Shown here piece by piece: positions 58,236 to 64,000 of a stretch of DNA of 64,000 nucleotides (the stretch's first letter is position 1; each line of letters begins with the position of its first letter). The translations under genes and the position numbers were made by a program. Origin of the DNA: JAAZHD01 sp012510895 (GTDB taxonomy: Bacteria; Bacillota; Clostridia; Caldicoprobacterales; DTU083); the NCBI GenBank assembly GCA_050951465.1, contig JBMNJC010000008.1, positions 1 to 64,000 on the forward strand. Reading direction: 5' to 3'. Below the pieces are notes generated by a model. It was not told where the DNA came from, did not search any database, and saw only the letters and a list, made by a program, of their open reading frames with translations.

Positions 58236-59210
58236 TTAATATTTTATAAACTTGTCTCCTGGAATTCCGCAAATACTGCATTTTTCCGGAACATATTTTT
58301 CAATATTGCCGCACACAGGACATACATAATAAAATACTTCCTCTGTCCGGTCAAGGCTTTCTAATGCCTCCTCATATAGTCTGGCATGAACCTCTTCAGC
58401 CTTCATTGCGAAATCAAATATTCTTTGTGCAGATTTGTTTCCGGCATTTTCAGCTTCTTTTACGAATTCAGGGTACATCTCCTTATACTCATATGTTTCG
58501 CCTGCAATGGCGTCTTTCAGGTTATCGGCAGTAGAGCCGATTTTGCCTGCTATCTCATATTGCTTAAATGCGTGTATAGTTTCAGCATGAGCTGCCGCTC
58601 TGAACAGTTTAGCAGCATTAAGCTTTCCTTCTTTTTCAGCTTTTTCAGCATAAATCAGATATTTTCTGTTAGCTTGAGATTCACCGGCAAAAGCTGTCAT
58701 TAGGTTTTCAATGGTCTTATCGCTCTCTGTTGATTTTTCCTCACCATCAAATATTAATTTAAGTAATTTTTCAATAGTTTCCCGCGGCAAACCTTCATGA
58801 TCCTCATCCAGAAGAGCTTGCAAGAACTCCTTTGTGTTTTCGCTTTGCGGAAGCATATATCCGGCCTCGCGGATGATATCTTCCGCCATAATACGATTGG
58901 ATTTCTCGATTGCTTTCGCCAACTTGCCCGGTAATCCGGCTGCTATTTTTTCCTGTTCGGATTTACTTCGCAATAGTGCATTCATAGCACTCACGACAGT
59001 TTCGGTTTTAGGATGCTGATGCGGATATTCAAAGGGTACCATGGAAATTGCGCCGGACGGACATGCATCAGCACAATCTCCGCAACCAATACATTTTTCA
59101 ACATCAATAATGCTATTCTCAGTATCTGTAGCGCCCGTTGGGCATACATACAGACACAGACAGTCTTTAGTACATAAACGAATATTTCTGACCGCATATT
59201 TCTTGGACAT
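58236..59210 (-). CDS. Ferredoxin-rubrerythrin fusion protein
   Basis: 324 residues. N-terminal double-cluster ferredoxin: LCTKDCLCLYVCPTGAT (spacing C-x3-C-x-C-x3-C, unusual) and KCIGCGDCADACPSGAI. A helical middle part (about 60-170) follows, then a rubrerythrin domain with di-iron ligands in AFAGESQANRKYLIYAE, AAHAETIHAF, GETYEYKEMYP and AMKAEEVHARLYEE, and a C-terminal rubredoxin-like knuckle YYVCPVCGNIEKYVPEKCSI. It probably reduces peroxide with electrons entering through the ferredoxin part. The rubredoxin-like gene ends 5 bases upstream, so they are co-transcribed. Confidence 0.9.
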   Translation of the reverse strand: MSKKYAVRNIRLCTKDCLCLYVCPTGATDTENSIIDVEKCIGCGDCADACPSGAISMVPFEYPHQHPKTETVVSAMNALLRSKSEQEKIAAGLPGKLAKAIEKSNRIMAEDIIREAGYMLPQSENTKEFLQALLDEDHEGLPRETIEKLLKLIFDGEEKSTESDKTIENLMTAFAGESQANRKYLIYAEKAEKEGKLNAAKLFRAAAHAETIHAFKQYEIAGKIGSTADNLKDAIAGETYEYKEMYPEFVKEAENAGNKSAQRIFDFAMKAEEVHARLYEEALESLDRTEEVFYYVCPVCGNIEKYVPEKCSICGIPGDKFIKY

Positions 59211-59215
59211 ATATG

Positions 59216-59884
59216 CTACCTCCCTTCAATCTTCTCAAATTTCCAGTTCGGCACTTTACAGACAGGGCAAACATCCGGTAATTTATCTCCTATGTAAATA
59301 AAGCCGCAAATTGTGCAAACATGAACATCTGTGTCTTCAATAAGAGCCTCGCCTTGTTTCTCATATCGCGACAATATAGATTTTATAACCTTGGTTACCT
59401 TTTCACCCCAAACCAGGGCTCGTAGAGCACCCCGATCCTTAACTTCAGCTGCTGCAGCGTTTGCATACGCATAACCTTCCCTAAGATCTTTGTCAATAAG
59501 GTCTGATAACTGACTAAAACTCGGTTCTTCAGAAGACTTGGAAACTGATTTAAAGTAATCGGCAAGTTCATTAAGTAAAATTGATTCTTCTTTTTTATAC
59601 TGTTTTTCCAAGCCGCGGGCAAGATTTGTACATATCGCACTCATTTCCAAGGGTGAAAACTGCAGCATTTCCAGAGGTATGGCAGCTTCCGGTTTAATAG
59701 TTCCCTCAGCAGCCAAAGCTGAACCATCATGTTTTTCAAATAAAGATTTTTCAGCTCCGCAAAGAGGGCATGTCCAATCATCCGGCAGGTCTTCCCACCT
59801 TGTGCCAGGAGCAACCCCCGATTCAGGTATTCCATTTGCTTCATCATAAACATATCCGCAAACGGAACATACATACTTTGACAT
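59216..59884 (-). CDS. Rubredoxin-helical-rubredoxin-like electron-transfer protein
   Basis: 222 residues. Residues 1-52 form a complete rubredoxin: YVCSVCGYVYDEANG and DDWTCPLCGAEKSLFE. The middle is helical, with glutamates and histidine-poor, reminiscent of a degenerate rubrerythrin or four-helix domain. The last 35 residues have a second knuckle, HVCTICGFIYIGDKL and PDVCPVCKVPNWKFE. A GAAGGAGG site precedes the ATG. First gene of the two-gene oxidative-stress unit with the ferredoxin-rubrerythrin protein, to which it may pass electrons. Confidence 0.87.
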   Translation of the reverse strand: MSKYVCSVCGYVYDEANGIPESGVAPGTRWEDLPDDWTCPLCGAEKSLFEKHDGSALAAEGTIKPEAAIPLEMLQFSPLEMSAICTNLARGLEKQYKKEESILLNELADYFKSVSKSSEEPSFSQLSDLIDKDLREGYAYANAAAAEVKDRGALRALVWGEKVTKVIKSILSRYEKQGEALIEDTDVHVCTICGFIYIGDKLPDVCPVCKVPNWKFEKIEGR

Positions 59885-60243
59885 TATATAACCTCCTTCG
59901 CTTTAGTTGTTTGTTATTAGAAAGACAACTGGAAAAGCAGCCTTTAAAACATGCATTTATATAAATGGTTTTTTATCTGTGAAATCTTTTGAACGTATTA
60001 TCAAATATTAAGGTAACAGCTTATTTGCAACAATAATGCCTTACATTAATTATTTGGAGCATCATAGATTTAATATAAATAATTACTGTTTCGATAATAA
60101 GACAGATAGTAAGTTTTGTAAATGCATACTGTAATTATATACCACTAATATGTATGTTTCAATAAAATTCAGAAAAATATTGAGGTTTTTCTATATTTAT
60201 GTCATTTTTTGAAACATTGCTTGAATTACCTGATTCTAAAAAA
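59885..60243. other. Intergenic stretch upstream of the rubredoxin operon
   Basis: AT-rich region that must carry the promoter of the rubredoxin/rubrerythrin unit. I see no convincing PerR box or FNR-type palindrome, and no frame with coding character. The terminator of the MerR gene forms its right edge. Confidence 0.5.
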
Positions 60244-60274
60244 GCAGACCGAATCATAAATAATGCTGGTCTGC
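60237..60274 (-). terminator. Terminator of the MerR/TipA gene
   Basis: Arms GCAGACC and GGTCTGC (60244-60274) followed on the minus strand by a run of A/T read as TTTTTT. It lies 60 bases after the regulator stop. Confidence 0.78.
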
Positions 60275-60333
60275 ATTTCTATTAATTTACATAATCATAC
60301 ATTACAGGCTGTATAATTTAGACATAAATAATA

Positions 60334-61089
60334 TTATTTACAAAAAATAGCTACAGCATCTCTCAGAAATACTGCACAACCTGGAGCAATTTTTTCATAA
60401 TACTCAGTAAAACGAGGATCATTTACATACATCTGGGTAAGTCCGATATGAGCTTCTTTACTGTAGTTGTCCCAAAAATAACAAAGCCATTCTTTGTGCA
60501 ATTCACAGGCTTTCTGTGCAGACGGACTTCCGGGATCCCCCTGCTCTACTGCCTTTTTAAGGGTTTCATTCAATTCCTTTGTCAGTTTATCCAGTGCAGC
60601 ATATTGCTCCTGAGTCATGCCTAATACTTTGGCATTGGAGCGGTTGACAGCATCTTTACCGTATTTTTCACGGATTTCCTTGCCAAATTGCCGTTCATTA
60701 TCATCAACCATGTTTTTCAGGAAACCTTGAAATTTTTCTTTGTCAGTCATAATTATTTCTCCTTTCATAGCTTTAATAGTCTTTTCAACATTTTCGATCA
60801 GCAATTCCAGCTGCTGTTTTCTCTCCAGAAGTCCTCTCAAATGATCTTGAAGCGCTGAAAGACCGTCAAAATTCTTTTCTGATAAAATCCTTTTTATTTC
60901 ATCCAAATTAACTCCAAGCTCACGGTAAAAAAGGATTTGCTGCAGCCGATCAACTTCCTTCTGCCCATATATCCGATATCCATTTGAGCTTATCCTTTTA
61001 GGGGTAAGCAATCCAATCTCATCATAATACCGCAGAGTTCTGGAGCTGACTCCGGCTAATTTAGCCAATTTGTTTACAGTGTATTCCAT
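60334..61089 (-). CDS. MerR-family regulator with TipAS antibiotic-recognition domain
   Basis: 251 residues. N-terminal MerR DNA-binding domain: YTVNKLAKLAGVSSRTLRYY and GYRIYGQKEVDRLQ, then the dimerisation coiled coil (SALQDHLRGLLERKQQLELL). The C-terminal TipAS-like globin-fold domain contains ARVL-type helices and ends with LTQMYVNDPRFTEYYEKIA, which in TipAL binds thiopeptides and other drugs. The ATG has GGGAGGTG upstream. Its own promoter has a 19-base spacer with a dyad, typical of MerR autoregulation, so it responds to and controls itself; other targets are not visible. Confidence 0.93.
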   Translation of the reverse strand: MEYTVNKLAKLAGVSSRTLRYYDEIGLLTPKRISSNGYRIYGQKEVDRLQQILFYRELGVNLDEIKRILSEKNFDGLSALQDHLRGLLERKQQLELLIENVEKTIKAMKGEIIMTDKEKFQGFLKNMVDDNERQFGKEIREKYGKDAVNRSNAKVLGMTQEQYAALDKLTKELNETLKKAVEQGDPGSPSAQKACELHKEWLCYFWDNYSKEAHIGLTQMYVNDPRFTEYYEKIAPGCAVFLRDAVAIFCK

Positions 61090-61111
61090 AGCCTCACCTC
61101 CCGTAATTAGT

Positions 61112-61142
61112 AGAGTAAACTATTACGCAGCGTTAATGTCAA
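61112..61142 (-). promoter_or_regulatory. MerR-type promoter with 19-base spacer and dyad operator
   Basis: Minus strand: TTGACA (61137-61142), 19-base spacer, TACTCT (61112-61117). The overlong spacer contains the near-palindrome ATTAACGCTGCGTAAT (61122-61137), the normal MerR binding layout in which the regulator twists the DNA. Transcription would start only about 15 bases before the ATG. Confidence 0.8.
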
Positions 61143-61196
61143 TATGCTTATGTATTTTTAAATTACGAGTAAATTTGAAGAAACAGCAAAATAAAA

Positions 61197-61223
61197 CTGG
61201 ACCCCGTGTTTTAAGGAATCCAG
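61197..61223 (-). terminator. Terminator of the BFD-like gene
   Basis: Arms CTGGA and TCCAG with extra internal C/G pairs, followed on the minus strand by TTTTATTTT. It lies 25 bases after the BFD-like stop. Confidence 0.6.
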
Positions 61224-61248
61224 CATTCAAATTTTATTAAATATTAGT

Positions 61249-61593
61249 TTATCTTCCAAGATCTATGATGTTTTGGATGAGACCCTTGCATTTCCCGCAT
61301 TCCTCGCCGATCTCTTCATTTATGCCTGTTCCTGCGCCTGTCATCTCGCCTACCTTCTCTACTGTATCAGCACCATTTTTAACTGCATTTACTACTGCTT
61401 CCAGCGAAACATTTTTACAGCCGCAAACTGAAGTAAGTATAGCATCCAGCTCATTTTTACATCCTTCGCATTTCGTGCATACTCCTGCAAGTTCTACCAG
61501 TTCTTCTACTGTTCTTGCCCCGGAAACCATTGCCTTTCTGATAGACAAATAATCAATGTTGTTTCTTGTACATATGATCCTGTTTTGTGCAAT
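61249..61593 (-). CDS. BFD-like [2Fe-2S]-binding protein, duplicated domain, probable ATT start
   Basis: Two BFD-type (bacterioferritin-associated ferredoxin-like) units: ARTVEELVELAGVCTKCEGC with TSVCGCKNVSLEAVV between, and ADTVEKVGEMTGAGTGINEE with EECGKCKGLIQNI. The Cys pairs suit a 2Fe-2S cluster. The usual frame from a TTG at 61548 lacks a ribosome site and cuts the conserved start; upstream, in frame, codons read IICTRNNIDYLSIRKAM, beginning at an ATT at 61593 that lies 10 bases after AAGGAG. Length from there is 114 residues. The role is likely iron or sulfur handling or electron transfer. Confidence 0.75.
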   Translation of the reverse strand: MAQNRIICTRNNIDYLSIRKAMVSGARTVEELVELAGVCTKCEGCKNELDAILTSVCGCKNVSLEAVVNAVKNGADTVEKVGEMTGAGTGINEEIGEECGKCKGLIQNIIDLGR

Positions 61594-61768
61594 GTATTTA
61601 GTACTCCTTCTTTAAATATTTACTTATGTAAAAACATACACAATTATATTGTTACCCGAAATTAATTCATAATAACTTTTAATTTATCAAAATAAACATC
61701 CATGCGGCTTAAATTTATCCCTGCAATCTCTAAACTTTGAATTTTATATGAGCAAATCTCATACCCTG

Positions 61769-62779
61769 CTACTTATACTCAATATTTACAGGACCGCCCC
61801 GGTGTATGGACTGATGAATCGCTTCTATAATAAGAGTATTTACATAGCCGGCATATGCATCTGCAGCAGGATATATATCGTCAATCAGATTATCCAGGAA
61901 TTCGTATAACATCAATTCCGGTGCGGCTGTTAATCTGCCTGCTACAGGAGTGCCCAGTGTATGCCTGTGCTTATACAGCTTACCTCCTTCATGTACCATT
62001 TGATCCTGAAGGTCTACATAAAAGCATCCTTCTGTTCCTATAATCTCATATTTTAGGTCATATATCATTGGCATGCATTCAGGTAATACCCAGCTCGTTG
62101 TATAGGATCCTATGGTACCGTCTTCAAATGTCAGCATTGCAATTATTGAATCATATGTATCAATACCTAAACTGACCAGTTTCTCCTTAATGCCTGTTGC
62201 CTGTGCATTTATTACTTTTTTGCCTGTCAGCCAGCATGACATATCAATGAGATGGGAAAGCAAAAACCATGCCGGTGTAGTCTCGGCTGCCCAACTTAAC
62301 ATTTTGGTAGGCACATAGATGGTGTCATTCAACCTGGCATTCATTGTTATAATATGCCCTATTTCACCCTGCCCGACAGCATCCTTTATACTAACAAAGG
62401 GCATATTCCAGCGGTTTTCAAATCCCACCATGCATTTCACTCTCGATTTTTCAACAACTTCAAGCATTGCCTTGGCTTCATCCGATGATGTGGCAAATGG
62501 TTTCTCCACCAAAAGGTGAATGCCTTTCTCAGCAGCCCTTATTGCTATATCACAATGAGCAAAATCAGGGGTTGCCACTATAATTGCGTCCAAATCTTCC
62601 TGCTCAATCATTTCTTTATAATCCTTGTACCCTTTAACATCGAACTTTTCTGTACATTGATCCAGAGTAACTTGTACAGGTTCTGATACAGAGACCAATT
62701 GAGCCTTGGGATATTGCTTTATGGCATTAGCATACAGCTTACCCCTTATACCCATACCTGCTATACCGAGCCTTATCAT
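61769..62779 (-). CDS. Gfo/Idh/MocA-family NAD(P)-dependent oxidoreductase
   Basis: 336 residues. Rossmann start MIRLGIAGMGIRGKLYANAI, then DAIIVATPDFAHCDIA and the complete EKP motif HLLVEKPFATSSDEAK, unlike the paralogue at 2639-3745. The second domain carries LLSHLIDMSCWLTGKK with the catalytic-type His. A sugar or polyol dehydrogenase; substrate unknown. It stands alone between the BFD-like and GyrI-like genes. Only family-level assignment is possible. Confidence 0.88.
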   Translation of the reverse strand: MIRLGIAGMGIRGKLYANAIKQYPKAQLVSVSEPVQVTLDQCTEKFDVKGYKDYKEMIEQEDLDAIIVATPDFAHCDIAIRAAEKGIHLLVEKPFATSSDEAKAMLEVVEKSRVKCMVGFENRWNMPFVSIKDAVGQGEIGHIITMNARLNDTIYVPTKMLSWAAETTPAWFLLSHLIDMSCWLTGKKVINAQATGIKEKLVSLGIDTYDSIIAMLTFEDGTIGSYTTSWVLPECMPMIYDLKYEIIGTEGCFYVDLQDQMVHEGGKLYKHRHTLGTPVAGRLTAAPELMLYEFLDNLIDDIYPAADAYAGYVNTLIIEAIHQSIHRGGPVNIEYK

Positions 62780-62845
62780 TTGCCGTCATCCTTTCATATA
62801 TTTATTTATATTTAATAATATAAGCTCTAAGAATGTGAAGCCAGC

Positions 62846-63474
62846 TCAAATTGTTTTTTGGTGAACCCTATATCTCAGTACAGTTTTTAGTTTTGATTTT
62901 TCTGTTTTTCTTGGATCAGTAATATAAATCTCTCTATGTGCCAGCGTTGTTATCTCCAGTTGGTTGTCTTCAATATACTTTTTCATTTGGTCGAAACTTC
63001 CCGCTTCATCATCATATGGGCCGATATGCATCATCTGTACTGATAGTCCGTCTTCCATGGTTCCAAAGCATATGTCATCCAGTATAGGGTGGTTTTTTTC
63101 TTACTGACATTTTCAAAAGCTCTATCCATCACAACCTGTGTTACAAACTCAGGCTGCCTTATCATAATGGTGTATACCAATTCATTCTTATTTAAAGTCT
63201 TTGATTTCCTCACTTCTTCAGTCAAATCCCATATTCCTTCAAGGGGATAAACAGTGTATTCAAAATATCCATCCAGTGTATATCCTTGTTTCGGCATCAT
63301 TCTGACAGCATAGGCCAAAGAGTATAATACGCCTACCTTTTCAGAGAATTCTTCATCATTTGGATTTCCCTTGCCGCTTATCATAATAAATTTTTGTTCC
63401 GGAACTTTTATTATTTCTGGTTTGTTTCCCGGCATATATAAATTCTTCTCATGCTTTCTCCATTCATGTTTCAT
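62846..63474 (-). CDS. GyrI-like small-molecule-binding protein, one frameshift
   Basis: From the ATG at 63474 (MKHEWRKHEKNLYMP). First frame: FIMISGKGNPNDEEFSEKVG, GYTLDGYFEYTVYPLEGIW, ending after the run of A at about 63095. Second frame from there: DGLSVQMMHIGPYDDEAGSF and HREIYITDPRKTEKSKLKTV, to 62846. One missing A in the A7 run (about 63090) joins them to about 209 residues, the usual length of this stand-alone GyrI-like group. It would bind a small hydrophobic ligand. No DNA-binding domain. Confidence 0.83.
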
Positions 63475-63551
63475 AGTTTCACCTGCCGCTCCAGCTCTGT
63501 TTTTTTATATAAATTAAACCACCCAAATTCAGAGAGAAAGACTTTTTAATG

Positions 63552-64000
63552 TCAATTATTTTTCAATATAGCTTCTATAGCGTCTAATTCTTCTTTAGAC
63601 AAATCAGGTTTTTCAAGTTCAGCTACATTTTCTTTTATTTGTTCAGGTCTGCTTGCACCTATAAGGGCGGAAGTGATTTTATTATCACGAAGAACCCATA
63701 TTAGTGCCAGCTGCGCCAGCGTCTGTCCTCGTCTTGCAGCAATTTCGTTAAGGGCTGATATTTTATCCAGCTTTTCTTGAGTCAACACACTCTTTTTAAG
63801 TGAAACAGCATTTTTACCCATTCTGGAATCTTCCGGTATGCCGTTTAAATATTTATTTGTAAGCAGCCCCTGTGCCAGCGGGCTGAATGCAATTATTCCT
63901 ATGCCTATTTCATCAGCATAATCCTTTAAGCCGTCTTCCTCAATCCACCTGTTGAACATGGAATAAGAAGGCTGATGAATAACAAAAGGTGTTTTAAATT
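63552..64000 (-). CDS. Aldo/keto reductase, N-terminal part beyond window
   Basis: C-terminal 149 residues. The frame is open to the window edge, including HQPSYSMFNRWIEEDGL upstream of the first internal ATG. Family motifs: GIGIIAFSPLAQGLLTNKYL, RGQTLAQLALIWVLRD and the NADPH-binding SALIGASRPEQIKENVAELE. It reduces an aldehyde or ketone with NADPH. The catalytic Tyr/Lys part lies outside the window. It is closest in style to the YghZ/potassium-channel-beta-like group. Confidence 0.92.
   Translation of the reverse strand, partial: FKTPFVIHQPSYSMFNRWIEEDGLKDYADEIGIGIIAFSPLAQGLLTNKYLNGIPEDSRMGKNAVSLKKSVLTQEKLDKISALNEIAARRGQTLAQLALIWVLRDNKITSALIGASRPEQIKENVAELEKPDLSKEELDAIEAILKNN

Noticed and set aside
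59885..60240. PerR box upstream of the rubredoxin operon
   Set aside because: Only loose AT-rich similarity, no convincing dyad.
60244..60274. Structured RNA or riboswitch downstream of the MerR gene
   Set aside because: Simple 7-pair hairpin with T run; a terminator explains it.
1..64000. tRNA, rRNA genes or CRISPR arrays
   Set aside because: No cloverleaf-like segments, rRNA-like sequence or regularly spaced repeats were noticed; a covariance-model scan would be decisive.

Overview
The window looks like chromosomal DNA of an anaerobic, low-GC Gram-positive bacterium of the Clostridia. The signs are strong AGGAGG-type ribosome sites, common TTG and GTG starts, rubredoxin and rubrerythrin proteins, a YesM/YesN-type two-component system with a lipoprotein-dependent sugar ABC transporter, and several c-di-GMP genes. 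I cannot name a species. I see no rRNA, tRNA or CRISPR array.

Layout. (1) 1-825: 3' part of a lipoate-protein ligase. (2) 845-20397: a carbohydrate/glycan locus, almost all on the minus strand. It holds a sialidase-like beta-propeller, a GNAT, a Gfo/Idh/MocA dehydrogenase, a TIM-barrel-like protein, two permeases, a solute-binding lipoprotein, a YesM-type kinase and YesN-type regulator, an M14 peptidase, a large GH-like protein, an FAD oxidoreductase and a CapA-like phosphoesterase. A lipid kinase (+) sits inside it. (3) 20593-23184: a metal P-type ATPase operon (RIC-like protein, ATPase, HMA carrier) with two matching promoters, each carrying a perfect TTGAT-N4-ATCAA palindrome exactly 22 nt before the -10. 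(4) 23180-31108: purC, a CBS-domain transporter-like protein, an endonuclease/phosphatase, an EAL gene cut by an IS256 element, cyclic 2,3-diphosphoglycerate synthetase and an IS5 element. (5) 31221-39660: two minus-strand operons (thpR, flavoprotein, CapA lipoprotein, pgeF-like, SDR, a 23-residue membrane peptide, DUF362; then an amino-acid ABC transporter), nearly all broken by one-base indels. (6) 39848-49526: c-di-GMP enzymes, trkA-trkH, gdhA with a DapF-like partner and a leader hairpin, and a glycosyltransferase-acyltransferase fusion. (7) 49729-55375: a third IS, a LysR regulator, a CoA-disulfide-reductase/rhodanese protein and a siroheme/4Fe-4S protein. (8) 55516-58101: a DUF262/HNH protein beside an arginase-fold-like protein, a possible defence pair. 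(9) 58236-64000: ferredoxin-rubrerythrin and rubredoxin proteins, a MerR/TipA regulator with a 19-bp-spacer promoter, a BFD-like 2Fe-2S protein, another Gfo/Idh/MocA dehydrogenase, a GyrI-like protein and an aldo/keto reductase cut by the window edge.

Many genes need one or more one-base frame corrections, nearly always in short mononucleotide runs. They are densest at 31.2-38.8 kb. Sequencing or assembly error is the simplest reading, but real decay cannot be excluded. I give whole-gene coordinates for such genes and say where the frame changes.

The most interesting points are the twin FNR/CRP-type class II promoters around the metal-ATPase operon, the DUF262/arginase-fold pair, the hairpin-plus-T-run in the gdhA leader, and the composition of the glycan locus.
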